Positions 52,669 to 61,598 of a DNA stretch of 64,000 nucleotides are shown piece by piece. Made by a program: the position numbers and the translations under genes. Under the pieces are notes generated by a model. That model was not told the origin of the DNA. It saw nothing but the letters and a program-made list of their open reading frames with translations, and did not search any database. Position 1 is the first letter of the stretch; each line of letters opens with the position of its first letter. Source of the DNA: Stenotrophomonas sp. ASS1. Its GTDB lineage: Bacteria > Pseudomonadota > Gammaproteobacteria > Xanthomonadales > Xanthomonadaceae. The DNA is taken from assembly GCF_004346925.1 (NCBI RefSeq), contig NZ_CP031167.1:3802001-3866000 (forward strand), read 5' to 3'.

Positions 52669-54132
52669 CGGCTTGTGCAGCACATGCACCTCCACACCGG
52701 CCGGGAACGCGTCCGCCGCGACTGGCACCGACGGGTCCTCCAGCACCAGCGCCGGACCGCGGTAGCCAAGCGTGGCCATCTCGCCCAGCAGCTGGCTGGC
52801 CGGCAGCAGTTTGGAGCCGGCATCGGCAATCACCAGCGCCGGCATCGCCTCCTGCTGCATCCAGCGCAACGCCGCCGGGCCATCGGAGGCCAGCTGCAAC
52901 TGGTAACCCTGGCTGGACAGCGCGTTGCCGAGCAGCGACAGGCGCGTGGCTTCGCCGTCAACCACCAGGATCGACTGGCCACTGCCCAGCGCCACCAGCT
53001 GCTCGATCGGCTCGCTGCCATCGATGGCCTCATGCATCGGCAGCCGCAGTTCGAAGCAGGTGCCCTGCCCCGGCTGGCTGTTGACGTGGATGCTGCCACC
53101 GGCGCCTTCAACGATGCGCTTGCAGGAAATCAGCCCCAGGCCGGTGCCATCGGCCTTGGTGGTGAAGAACGGATTGAACAGGTGTGACAGCGTGTCCGCA
53201 TCCATGCCGATGCCTTCATCGGCCACGCAGATCTGCATCCAGTCCACGCCATCGCGCTGGCCGGCATGGCTGGCAGTCAGGCTCAGGCGACCGCCGTTGG
53301 GCATCGCCTGGATCGCGTTGAGCGCCAGGTTCAGCATCACCTGCTGCAGTTCGGTGTAGTTGGCGTCGACCACCAGACCTTCGTCCTGCACCTGCAACTC
53401 CAGGCGCACCGCATCGGGCACGTTGCTGCGCAACAGCAGCGCCACCGCATCGAACAGGCCATCGATCTCGATGCGCTCGCTGGGCTTGCGCGAGCCGCGC
53501 ACGAACGACAGCATCGACTCGGCCATCTCGTGGCCACGGCGGCCGCACTCGGCGATGACATCGGCCAGATGGTGCAGCTGCGGATCCTCGGTGCGCGCCT
53601 TCAGCAGGTCCGGCATGATCAGCAGCGGCTGCAGGATGTTGCGCAGGTCGTGGCTGAGGCCGGCGGCAAGCAGCGACAGGCTTTCCAGGCGCTGCGCGCG
53701 CATCAGTTCGGTTTCCACCCGTGCGCGCTCTATGGCGCTACGTGCATCGCGGATCGCACGCGCCACCGCCGACGGCAGGCGCGCCGGCAGGTGCTTGATG
53801 ATGTAATCGTTGGCGCCCTTCTGCAGCGCCGCCACTGCATTCTCCTCACCCATGGTGCCGGAGACGAAGATGAAGGGCACTTCCGGTGATGTCTCGCGCA
53901 CGATGCGCAGCGCGTCATCACCGGAGAACCCCGGCATGCTCAGGTCGGACAGCACGATGTCCGGCTGGAACGCGACCAGTGCCTGGCGCAGTTCGCCCTC
54001 GCTCTCGACACGTTCGAAGCGGGCTTCCAGGCCCGCGTCGAGCATCTGTTCGGACATCAGCTCGGCATCTTCCGGTGAGTCCTCCACCAGCAGGATGCGC
54101 AGCGCCCCAAGGGCGGGACCGGTCAGGGGCAT
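52621..54132 (-). CDS. Hybrid receiver-histidine kinase with a second, degenerate receiver
   Basis: A 503-residue cytoplasmic signalling protein. The N-terminal receiver has LLVEDSPEDAE and DIVLSDLSMPG (phospho-acceptor Asp63). The histidine kinase has AGLSHDLRNILQPLL (H-box), NLALNAIQAMPNGG (N-box) and ADGTGLGLISCK (G-box). A C-terminal receiver-like domain (about 385-503) has VVDGEA in place of the acidic pocket and ADAGSKLLP at the acceptor site, so it looks pseudo-receiver-like. No membrane segment. It is the third gene of a three-gene set and starts 5 bases after the preceding stop. Confidence 0.88.
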   Translation of the reverse strand: MPLTGPALGALRILLVEDSPEDAELMSEQMLDAGLEARFERVESEGELRQALVAFQPDIVLSDLSMPGFSGDDALRIVRETSPEVPFIFVSGTMGEENAVAALQKGANDYIIKHLPARLPSAVARAIRDARSAIERARVETELMRAQRLESLSLLAAGLSHDLRNILQPLLIMPDLLKARTEDPQLHHLADVIAECGRRGHEMAESMLSFVRGSRKPSERIEIDGLFDAVALLLRSNVPDAVRLELQVQDEGLVVDANYTELQQVMLNLALNAIQAMPNGGRLSLTASHAGQRDGVDWMQICVADEGIGMDADTLSHLFNPFFTTKADGTGLGLISCKRIVEGAGGSIHVNSQPGQGTCFELRLPMHEAIDGSEPIEQLVALGSGQSILVVDGEATRLSLLGNALSSQGYQLQLASDGPAALRWMQQEAMPALVIADAGSKLLPASQLLGEMATLGYRGPALVLEDPSVPVAADAFPAGVEVHVLHKPLQMQQVFRAVAEALG

Positions 54133-54136
54133 GGGC

Positions 54137-54577
54137 TCACTCGAGTTCCGGTGCCTGGTTGATCAACGCCCAGAACTTGCCCAGGGTCTGCACCGCGCCG
54201 AAGAACTGGTCCACGTCCACCGGCTTGACCACATAGGCGTTCACGCCCATGTCCCAGCTGCGGGCCAGGTCGCTTTCCTCGCGCGAGGACGACAGGATCA
54301 CCACCGGCAGGCGCTTGAGCTCTTCGTGCTCGCGGATCTGCCGCAGCACCTCCAGGCCATCCATGCGCGGCATCTTGATGTCCAGCAGCAGCACCGCCGG
54401 CAGGCCTTCCTCGCGGTTGGCGAAGGCACCACGGCGCAACAGGTAGTCCATCACTTCCACGCCATCCTCGACGTGCACGATGGGGTTGGCCAGACGCGCC
54501 TCTTCCAGGGCGTCGATCGCCATTTCGGCATCAGCCGGGCTGTCTTCGGCGAGAAGAATGGTGCGCAGAGTGGTCAT
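54137..54577 (-). CDS. Single-domain response regulator (Rcp1-like)
   Basis: A 146-residue CheY-like protein with no output domain: LLAEDSPADAEMAIDAL, then AVLLLDIKMPRMDGLEVL (acceptor Asp), LPVVILSSSREE and VVKPVDVDQF. The long form with the insertion FANREEGLP is typical of the receivers that pair with phytochrome-type kinases. The ATG overlaps the stop of the upstream kinase gene by four bases. Confidence 0.9.
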   Translation of the reverse strand: MTTLRTILLAEDSPADAEMAIDALEEARLANPIVHVEDGVEVMDYLLRRGAFANREEGLPAVLLLDIKMPRMDGLEVLRQIREHEELKRLPVVILSSSREESDLARSWDMGVNAYVVKPVDVDQFFGAVQTLGKFWALINQAPELE

Positions 54578-56391
54578 GCAGAAGGCCCTTGTTTGTCCGC
54601 GTCGATCGCGGGAGGCAGGTAGAAGTGGAAGGTGGCGCCGACGTCCGGTTCGGCCTCGGCCCAGATACGGCCGCCATGGCGGGTCAGCACGCGGCGCACG
54701 CTGGCCAGGCCGATGCCGGTACCCGGGTAGTCGCTGGCCTTGTGCAGGCGCTGGAAGACACCAAACAGCTTGCCGGCGTAGGCCATGTCAAAGCCTGCAC
54801 CATTGTCGCTGACCGTGAACTGATGACCGCCGTCAGGCTGCGGCTGGTAGTCCACGCGGATCTTCGCTGGTTCGCGGTTGCCCGAGTACTTCACCGCGTT
54901 GCCGAGCAGGTTCAGCCAGACCTGGCGGATCATGTTCTCATCGCCCACCACGATCGGCAGCGGCGCGATGCTCCACTCCACGTGGTGCGCATGGCCGCTG
55001 TTCTCGGCCTCGGCCTGCAGGTTGGAATCGAGCATGGCGCGGGTATCGGCCACCAGCGACTGCATGTCCACCGCCTGCTGGCGCATTGCCGCGCGGCCCA
55101 GCCGCGAGTAGACCAGCAGGTCGTCGATCAGTGCCGCCATGCGCCGCGCCGAACTGGAGATCACCTCCAGGTAATGGCGGCTCTTGTCATCGGCGGCGTC
55201 GCCCAGATGGCGCGACAGCTTGTCGGAGAAACCGGCCACGTGGCGCAGTGGTGCACGCAGGTCGTGCGACACCGAGTAGCTGAAGGCTTCCAGTTCCCTG
55301 TTGACCTCGGACACCTGCGCAACCTTGCCTTCCAGCTGGCGGTTCAGTTCCTCCACCCGCAGCTGCACGGCACGCTGCACGGTGACGTCGCTGACCGTGA
55401 GCAACACCACTTCGTCGTCGGTGTCCGGCAGCGGCATGCGCCGCGCGTTGAGCAGCATGTAGCGCACCATGCCATCGGCGGCGCGCTGTTCATGCTCGAA
55501 GTCCCACAGTTCGCGGCCGCGCAACAGCACATCGGACAGTCGCTGGCGCATCACGGGGTCTTTCCATGCACCGTCGCCGACAGTGTCCAGCAACAGGCCA
55601 TCGGCGCGTTCATCCTGCAGCCCGTACAGCTCGGCGAAGGCAGGGTTGTGCAGCTGCACACGCAGGTCGCGGTCGAGCAGCACGATCGGCTCACGCACGG
55701 TCTGCAGCACCGAGGCTGCACGCGCGGCCGAACGCAGCGACTGCCGTTCGGCATGCAGGCGGCGACCGATCTGCCGCTGCAGCAGCCACAGCACCAGGCC
55801 AAGCAGCGCCAGCTGGATCACCAGCGAACTCCACGACACCAGCTCGGTCTGCTTGCGCTGGCGTGCGGCCTGCTCGGCGCGCTGTGTCAGCAGCTTCTGC
55901 TCGCTCGCCTGCAGTTCCTCCACCAGGCCACGGATCGGATAGCGCGTGCTCAGGTCCTGCACCAGCTCGCGCTGATCACTGTTGGGTTCGGACTTCGCCA
56001 GTTCGCGGGCAAGCGCCATGCGCCCTTCCAGCATCGACTCGATACGGCCGATGCGGATCAGCTGCTCAGGATTGTCGCGGGTCATCCGGCCCAGTTCAGC
56101 CAGGCGGCCGGGAAGGTCATTGGCTTTGGCCATGCGCTCGCGCAGGCCAGGCGCATCCACACCCTTGGACAGGGTCAGCGCAGCCGATTCGACATCGCGT
56201 ACATCGGCCTGCAGCTGCTGCAGGGCCACACCCACGGCCTGGGTATGATTGACCCAGGCCATCGCATCTTCGCTGTCCTGCTGCAGTTGGCGCAGGGTCA
56301 ACCACGGCACCACGATGATCGCGGCAGCAGCCAGCGCCAAGGCCGGCAACCGCCAACGGTCCCAGATGTCATCACTGAAAACCAGCGCCAT
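54574..56391 (-). CDS. Membrane sensor histidine kinase with CHASE3-like and PAS domains
   Basis: A 605-residue kinase. One N-terminal helix (about 14-32), a periplasmic helical CHASE3-like region (about 35-185), and a second helix (about 188-208) precede a PAS-type domain (about 230-350). The kinase core has AFSYSVSHDLRAPLRHVAGF (H-box), NLLGNAVKYSGNREP (N-box), SDNGAGFDM and GTGIGLASVRRV. The core resembles bacteriophytochrome-type kinases, but no chromophore domain is present. It probably phosphorylates the coupled response regulator. Signal unknown. Confidence 0.9.
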   Translation of the reverse strand: MALVFSDDIWDRWRLPALALAAAAIIVVPWLTLRQLQQDSEDAMAWVNHTQAVGVALQQLQADVRDVESAALTLSKGVDAPGLRERMAKANDLPGRLAELGRMTRDNPEQLIRIGRIESMLEGRMALARELAKSEPNSDQRELVQDLSTRYPIRGLVEELQASEQKLLTQRAEQAARQRKQTELVSWSSLVIQLALLGLVLWLLQRQIGRRLHAERQSLRSAARAASVLQTVREPIVLLDRDLRVQLHNPAFAELYGLQDERADGLLLDTVGDGAWKDPVMRQRLSDVLLRGRELWDFEHEQRAADGMVRYMLLNARRMPLPDTDDEVVLLTVSDVTVQRAVQLRVEELNRQLEGKVAQVSEVNRELEAFSYSVSHDLRAPLRHVAGFSDKLSRHLGDAADDKSRHYLEVISSSARRMAALIDDLLVYSRLGRAAMRQQAVDMQSLVADTRAMLDSNLQAEAENSGHAHHVEWSIAPLPIVVGDENMIRQVWLNLLGNAVKYSGNREPAKIRVDYQPQPDGGHQFTVSDNGAGFDMAYAGKLFGVFQRLHKASDYPGTGIGLASVRRVLTRHGGRIWAEAEPDVGATFHFYLPPAIDADKQGPSA

Positions 56392-56524
56392 AGTTCCTCG
56401 TCAGCACAGCCGCGGAGCGTAGGCCGATACCGGCCCGGCTGCGGCGGAACGGGCAATATAGCGCAGGCGGTCACAACTCTGGAGTTTCCCGCCTGGTTGG
56501 CTGAACGGGTTGCGGAAACCCACG

Positions 56525-56583
56525 GTAGAGCCGAGACGTGCTCGGCTGCAACCCAAAGGGCAGTCGAGCAAGCTCGACTCTAC
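56525..56583. repeat. SMAG pair
   Basis: GTAGAGCCGAGACGTGCTCGGCT (56525-56547) and AGTCGAGCAAGCTCGACTCTAC (56562-56583); the two stems differ in sequence. Confidence 0.8.
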
Positions 56584-56621
56584 CCAGGCAGCGGGCGCCC
56601 CATGCGGGGCGCCCTCCGGGG

Positions 56622-57005
56622 TCAGCGCTTGGCAGCAGCGCTGACCTTCAATGCAGCGGCATCGACGCGGGTCACGCCCTTGATGCCCTTGGCGGTGGTG
56701 ACCGCCTTGTCCTTCTCGGCCTGGGTGGCCACGGCACCACTCAGGCTGACCACGCCGTTCACGGTTTCCACCTTGATTTCAGTGCCCGGAACGTTGCTGC
56801 TGGCCAGCAGATCGGCCTTCACCTTGGTGGTGATCCAGGTATCGGTCACCGGCTCGTTGGAGTCATGGCGATCAGCATGGGTTGCCGGATGGGTGCTGGT
56901 CGGCGGGCTCTTCGCGGCCGGGTCCTTGGCGAATGCAGCCGAGGAGGACAGCGCCAGGCCCAGGGTCAGGGCGGAAGCAATCAGCGTGCGGGTGGTATTG
57001 CTCAT
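56622..57005 (-). CDS. Periplasmic BON-domain protein (OsmY-like)
   Basis: A 127-residue protein with a signal peptide (ends AAFA) and a single BON domain: VTDTWITTKVKADLLASSNV, VETVNGVVSLSGAVATQAEK and AKGIKGVTRVDAA. The founder OsmY has two BON domains; this has one. A His-rich stretch (THPATHADRHD) precedes the domain. Probably an envelope stress protein that binds lipid or membrane surfaces. Confidence 0.9.
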   Translation of the reverse strand: MSNTTRTLIASALTLGLALSSSAAFAKDPAAKSPPTSTHPATHADRHDSNEPVTDTWITTKVKADLLASSNVPGTEIKVETVNGVVSLSGAVATQAEKDKAVTTAKGIKGVTRVDAAALKVSAAAKR

Positions 57006-57176
57006 CGTGTCGTACTCCTTCGGGATGTGCTGCCAGTCTGGACAAGCCGCCGTAGAGCAGGCGTGGCGTTGCGGTCATGCCGCTGTGAATCGAGGCGATT
57101 CCAACGGCAACGGTTCAGTTTTGGCCTGTACGCAGGTGTCGTTTACCCTGCCCTTCCCCATTGCCGGAGCCGTCTC

Positions 57177-58220
57177 ATGCGCCCCGACCTGCAACTGGCC
57201 CTGATCGGCTACGGCCTCGCCGGCCGCGTCTTCCACGCGCCGCTGATCCAGCACACGCCCGGGCTGGTGCTGCACAGCATCGTCAGTTCGCAGCGCGACA
57301 CGTTGCTGCGCGCGTTCAGCGACGTGCACGTGCGCGCCACGCCGCAGGAGGTGTTCGACGACCCGGCGGTGGACGCGGTGGTGATCGCCACTCCGAACGC
57401 ACAACACGCACCGCTGGCGATCGCGGCGTTGGCCGCGGGCAAGCATGTGCTGGTCGACAAGCCGTTCGCGCTGGATGTCGCTGAAGCCGAAGCGGTGCTG
57501 GCTGCGGCACGTGATGCCGGACGCATCGCGACCGTGTTCCAGAACCGGCGCTTCGATGCCGACTTCCTCACCCTGCAGGCGCTGCTGGCCGAAGGCGCGC
57601 TCGGTGACGTGGCCGAGTGCCATGCGCACTTCGACCGCTACCGGCCGCAGGTGCGCGACCGCTGGCGCGAGCAGGACGGACCGGGCAGCGGCCTGTGGTA
57701 CGACCTCGGACCGCACCTGCTGGACCAGATGCTGGTGCTGTTCGGCTGGCCCGAGGCCATCGATGCCGATCTGGCCGTGCAACGCGAAGGTGGCAGCGGC
57801 ATCGATTACTTCCACGCGGTACTGCACTACCCGAGGCATCGCGCGATCGTGCATGCCGGTTCGCTGGTGGCGGCCCCCACGCCGCACTTCAGTGTGCATG
57901 GCAGTCGTGGCAGCTGGATCAAGCATGGGCTGGACGTGCAGGAGGCACAGCTGCGGCGCAGTGTTGCGCCAGGAGCGCCAGGCTGGGGCATCGACCCACG
58001 GCACGGCGAGCTGGTGCGCTGCGATACTGAGGACAATGTGCAGCGCAGTACCGTGGACAACCTGCCGGGCGACTACCGGCGGCTGTATTCGCAGTTCTCG
58101 GCGGCGATGCACGGCGATGGCGAGCCGACGGTCAGCCCGGTGCAGGCACTGCAGCTGATGCGGTTGCTGCAGGCCGGCATGGACAGCGCGCGCGAAGGGC
58201 GGCGGGTTCAGTTGGGGTGA
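57177..58220 (+). CDS. Gfo/Idh/MocA-family oxidoreductase
   Basis: A 347-residue NAD(P)-dependent oxidoreductase. The Rossmann motif GYGLAGRVFHAPLI starts at residue 9, the family EKP motif appears as GKHVLVDKPFALDV, and the C-terminal part has YDLGPHLLDQMLVLFG with the catalytic-type H. DKP instead of EKP is common in the YdgJ/YvaA group. Substrate unknown, probably a sugar or inositol derivative. The open frame upstream to 56538 is not used. Confidence 0.87.
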   Translation: MRPDLQLALIGYGLAGRVFHAPLIQHTPGLVLHSIVSSQRDTLLRAFSDVHVRATPQEVFDDPAVDAVVIATPNAQHAPLAIAALAAGKHVLVDKPFALDVAEAEAVLAAARDAGRIATVFQNRRFDADFLTLQALLAEGALGDVAECHAHFDRYRPQVRDRWREQDGPGSGLWYDLGPHLLDQMLVLFGWPEAIDADLAVQREGGSGIDYFHAVLHYPRHRAIVHAGSLVAAPTPHFSVHGSRGSWIKHGLDVQEAQLRRSVAPGAPGWGIDPRHGELVRCDTEDNVQRSTVDNLPGDYRRLYSQFSAAMHGDGEPTVSPVQALQLMRLLQAGMDSAREGRRVQLG

Positions 58221-58575
58221 CCGGCAGGGCTGCGCCCTGCACCTGCCGAATCAACGGCAACGTCAACGTCAACGTCAAAGGCAAGCTATCCGTGTGATGG
58301 CGGGGTGGGTCCGGTTGCGGGGGACGCCGTAAATACGTCCCTGTAGGCTCGGTCGCGCCATCCATGGCGCTCACGCCCCCGCAACCGGACCCACCCCGCC
58401 TTCGACAGATTCCCGCGCCCGACGGTAGGTGTCGACCTTGGTCGACACATCCACGCCATGCGTGGATGACGTGGAAACGATCGGAGAACGCTTTTGTAGA
58501 GTCGAGCCATGCTCGACTGGCTGCAAGGGGTCAGAGCCCTTTCCTGCGGAAAGGGCTCCGACCCCACCGCGGTGC
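58221..58575. repeat. Complete composite palindromic repeat with SMAG and a long hairpin
   Basis: No gene is seen. GGCAGGGCTGCGCCCTGC-type text and a degraded AACGTC/AACGGC hexamer tract are followed by perfect complementary 25-base arms at 58299-58323 and 58376-58400 with a 52-base loop, then SMAG motifs at 58425-58448 and 58496-58518. A hairpin of 18 bp with one mismatch, GGGGTCAGAGCCCTTTCC to GGAAAGGGCTCCGACCCC, lies at 58527-58565 just past gnd and may end its transcript. Confidence 0.85.
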
Positions 58576-59481
58576 TTACGATTTCTTGATGGCGTGGCCG
58601 CCGAACTCGTTGCGCATCGCCGACAGCAGGCGGTCGGTGAACGAATTCGATTCGCGCGAGCGCAGGCGTTCCAGCAGCGACAGGGTGATCACCGGTGCCG
58701 GCACATCGAGCGCGATCGCTTCGGCCACGGTCCAGCGGCCTTCGCCGGAATCCTCCACGTACGGGGCGATGCCATCCAGCGACGGATTGCGCTTGAGGGC
58801 TTCAGTGCTCAGGTCCAGCAGCCACGAACGCACCACGCTGCCGTGGCGCCAGACTTCGGCGACCTGGGCCAGGTCCAGCTCCATTTCCTGCTTGCGCTCC
58901 ATCAGCGCGAAGCCTTCGGCGTAGGCCTGCATCATTCCGTACTCGATGCCGTTGTGGACCATCTTGGTGAAGTGGCCAGCGCCGGACGGGCCGACACGAC
59001 CCCAGCCACGATCTTCGGCCGGTGCCAGCGTGCGCAGCAGCGGTGCGATCTGCTCCACCACCGACGCTTCGCCACCGACCATCAGGCTGTAGCCCTCCTG
59101 CAGGCCCCACACGCCACCACTGGTGCCGCAGTCGACGTAGCCCAGATCGTCTTCGGCCAGTGCCTTGGCGCGACGGATCGAGTCCTGGTAGTTGGAGTTG
59201 CCGCCATCGATGACGATGTCACCCTCGGCCAGGTGCGGGGTCAACTGGCCCAGGGTCTGGTCGACGGTTTCGCCGGCCGGCACCATCAGCCACACCACGC
59301 GCGGTACCGGCAGCGCGGCAACCGCGGCGGCCAGCGAATCAACCACTTCCAGGCCGGCCTCGGCAGCGCGCTGGCGGGCACCCTCGCCCGGGTCGTAGCC
59401 GACCACGCGGTGGCCGCCGCGATGCAGGCGCTGGGCCATGTTGGCGCCCATGCGGCCGAGGCCGATCATTGCAATATCCAT
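58576..59481 (-). CDS. gnd: 6-phosphogluconate dehydrogenase, decarboxylating (short form)
   Basis: A 301-residue enzyme of the short 6PGDH type, oxidising 6-phosphogluconate to ribulose-5-phosphate. The nucleotide-binding start is MDIAMIGLGRMGANMAQRLH, the signature is VDCGTSGGVWGLQEGY, and GAGHFTKMVHNGIEYGMMQA holds the catalytic Lys and substrate-binding residues. The length near 300 matches the YqeC/GndA short forms rather than the 470-residue enzyme; these are often NAD-preferring. Confidence 0.92.
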   Translation of the reverse strand: MDIAMIGLGRMGANMAQRLHRGGHRVVGYDPGEGARQRAAEAGLEVVDSLAAAVAALPVPRVVWLMVPAGETVDQTLGQLTPHLAEGDIVIDGGNSNYQDSIRRAKALAEDDLGYVDCGTSGGVWGLQEGYSLMVGGEASVVEQIAPLLRTLAPAEDRGWGRVGPSGAGHFTKMVHNGIEYGMMQAYAEGFALMERKQEMELDLAQVAEVWRHGSVVRSWLLDLSTEALKRNPSLDGIAPYVEDSGEGRWTVAEAIALDVPAPVITLSLLERLRSRESNSFTDRLLSAMRNEFGGHAIKKS

Positions 59482-59491
59482 TGTTTCACCT

Positions 59492-60751
59492 TCAGTTGGG
59501 GTCTAGGGTCAGGCTGCCTGGCCTGCCGGTAGCCGCGCAGTGGCGCAGCTGCGCCTCGCGCCAACGCCGGTAGAGCGTGGTATGCAGATTGTGCACCGCC
59601 AGGTCGATCGAAAACGGCGTTCGCGGGTTGCGATCGAGCAGGCGGGCGATGTGGTAGCCGATGGGACGTATACCGCGTGGATGCACATAGATCACGAACT
59701 GCTGGTAGAACGGATCGTCCAGCAGCTGGTCCATGCGTGCCAGCGTGTCGTGGTAGCGCGGTTCCAGCCGTGCACGAAGGTTGGGATCACGCTCGAACAA
59801 CAGGCGCTCGAAGTAGCGCTGGCCGATGCGCGGGATGTCCTGCGCGAGTTTCCAGAGTTCGGCATTGCGCTGGTCGTACCAGGCCAGTCCGCCATGCGCA
59901 GCCAGTGCCTGCGCGGCGCCCTTGCCCACCTCGACCACGACGAAGTTCTCGGCCTGGTTGCTCAGATCGTCCAGCGTGCTCTTGTCTTGAACGTGTTCGA
60001 TGAAACCGGGCACGCCGACGAAGGCCTGCCGTCCCATCGCCGAGGTGCGCACCGCCTTGCCATCGGCGAAGAAATCGCCCGCGTGGGCTCCGAGCAGGAT
60101 GCTGTCGGTATCGTGCAGGGCGAGGAAAGTGCCGATCGACAGTTCATCCGCTGCGAACTCCGTATCGAACGCGGCATCACCATAAAGCTCTCGTTGCGTG
60201 GCCAGCTGCGCGACCTGGCGGCCGACCCCGCATTCGGCACGCACGACACCGCTGTAGAACGCCTCCAGTGCATGACTGTTACCCGCGCTCGGCACGAAGC
60301 CACGACCGAAACTGCGTGTGCGCTGCCAGCCTTGCGCGCGTGGGCCCTGCAGGCCGAAGCCGATCCAGCCCAGCTGCGGGCCGGAGAAGCGGAAGGTGGG
60401 GTTGTCCTGCAGTGCCGAAGCCGCACGTTGCGTGGCCGCGCCCAGTTCGAAGGCATAGGCGCAGACCGTGGCTGGCTCGTCCAGCAACTGTTGCAGCAAC
60501 GCCTGGCGTGCTGCAGCGGACATTCCGGCCGGCCACCCCACGCGCAGATCGCCTGCCGCCTGTGCTTCAGCCAGCGAGGCACGTGTACACACCGGGCCGC
60601 CGTGCACCTGTGGTGCACCGGCCGTGACCTCGTCAAAGCGCCATCCCAGCCGCTGCAGCAGGCCCTGCGTGCAGTCCGGCGTTGCGGACGCAATGCCCAG
60701 CGCGGGCATCAGCAGGAGTGCCACACCCATCAACCTGCCGCGCACGATCAC
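59492..60751 (-). CDS. Exported protein of unknown function
   Basis: A 419-residue protein with an N-terminal signal (MIVRGRLMGVALLLMPALGIASA). The ATG overlaps the stop of the DUF2242 lipoprotein gene (ATGA), so I take 60751 as start, though an in-frame ATG at 60730 exists. It is rich in conserved-looking hydrophilic segments (LGWIGFGLQGPRAQGWQRTR, YSGVVRAECGVGRQVAQLAT, VYVHPRGIRPIGYHIARLLD-like text) but I recognise no family. The single Cys in VRAECGVG might be catalytic. Coupling to a lipoprotein suggests a joint envelope role. Confidence 0.65.
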   Translation of the reverse strand: MIVRGRLMGVALLLMPALGIASATPDCTQGLLQRLGWRFDEVTAGAPQVHGGPVCTRASLAEAQAAGDLRVGWPAGMSAAARQALLQQLLDEPATVCAYAFELGAATQRAASALQDNPTFRFSGPQLGWIGFGLQGPRAQGWQRTRSFGRGFVPSAGNSHALEAFYSGVVRAECGVGRQVAQLATQRELYGDAAFDTEFAADELSIGTFLALHDTDSILLGAHAGDFFADGKAVRTSAMGRQAFVGVPGFIEHVQDKSTLDDLSNQAENFVVVEVGKGAAQALAAHGGLAWYDQRNAELWKLAQDIPRIGQRYFERLLFERDPNLRARLEPRYHDTLARMDQLLDDPFYQQFVIYVHPRGIRPIGYHIARLLDRNPRTPFSIDLAVHNLHTTLYRRWREAQLRHCAATGRPGSLTLDPN

Positions 60752-61356
60752 CCTTGATCCGTGCTGCGGGCCGGTGCGGGCTCGGACGATGCAGGCTCGG
60801 GCGGTGCGAGCGCAGGCGGTGCGGGTTTGCCAGCATCCGCCGGCAGGTACTGTTGCAGGCGCTGGAAGAAGCGCTGATAGAACCCGGCATCGGTGACGGT
60901 GCTGCTGGCCACTTTCACCAGCGAATCGTCATTGCTGCCGAACGGCAGCGACACCGAGCCCAATGCACCCACGCCCACGCTGGCCGACGTCGGGCTCTTC
61001 TTCAGCGCATAGCGGTCCTGCACCGCGCTGACGAATACCAGCGTCTGGCTGCCACGCGGGGCACACGAGATGCGCAGCACCAGCTGCTCGTGATCATCCT
61101 CGCGTGGCTGGAAGTTCTTGTTGCCTTCCACCTGCGCTTCGTCGGAGCGGGCGATGGCGTAGCCCTGGCTGAGCAGGGTGCGCCGCGCGGCCTCGCAGGC
61201 GTCACCGGGGCGGCCATCGACGGTACGCGAGAAGGTGTCGCCGGAATCAAAGGATTCGCGCAGCAACGTACTGTCGGCGGCGCGGCCACCACAGGCCGAC
61301 AGGATCAGGGCGCTGGCGAGCGCCACGGCAGCACTGGAAAGACGGGAGGCCCGCAT
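60748..61356 (-). CDS. DUF2242 family lipoprotein
   Basis: A 202-residue lipoprotein: signal with lipobox ILSAC (Cys22), then a compact domain with FDSGDTFSRTVDGRPGDACEA, LVLRISCAPRG and FVSAVQDRYALKKSPTSASVGVG, which I recognise as DUF2242. The C-terminal tail is Pro/Ala-rich. Function unknown. Overlaps the downstream gene by four bases. Confidence 0.8.
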   Translation of the reverse strand: MRASRLSSAAVALASALILSACGGRAADSTLLRESFDSGDTFSRTVDGRPGDACEAARRTLLSQGYAIARSDEAQVEGNKNFQPREDDHEQLVLRISCAPRGSQTLVFVSAVQDRYALKKSPTSASVGVGALGSVSLPFGSNDDSLVKVASSTVTDAGFYQRFFQRLQQYLPADAGKPAPPALAPPEPASSEPAPARSTDQG

Positions 61357-61505
61357 GGGTACTCCTGCGAGGACGGTACCGCCAAGGGTAGCCCTGCGGC
61401 CGTGTGCGGCAGGTTGAAACCGGCGTGACCGAGCCCCCCCGTTGCTGCCGGTTCATGCACAGAAAAGGGGACGGAGGGGATTAAGTCGTTTGTGGCACTT
61501 CGCTC

Positions 61506-61528
61506 GCCGGGCATGGCCCGGCGCTACC
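61506..61528. repeat. SMAG stem-loop
   Basis: GCCGGGCATGGCCCGGCGCTACC; same type as at 17001 and 32874. Confidence 0.8.
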
Positions 61529-61552
61529 GTGAACGAGGTCCCCAGACAGAAA

Positions 61553-61573
61553 GGGGCCGGCAATACCGGCCCC
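61553..61573 (-). terminator. Terminator hairpin after prc
   Basis: On the minus strand GGGGCCGG, loop TATTG, CCGGCCCC followed by TTTCTGTCT, 26 bases past the prc stop. Confidence 0.8.
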
Positions 61574-61598
61574 TCGGGTATCACATGCCGTCGCCGGC

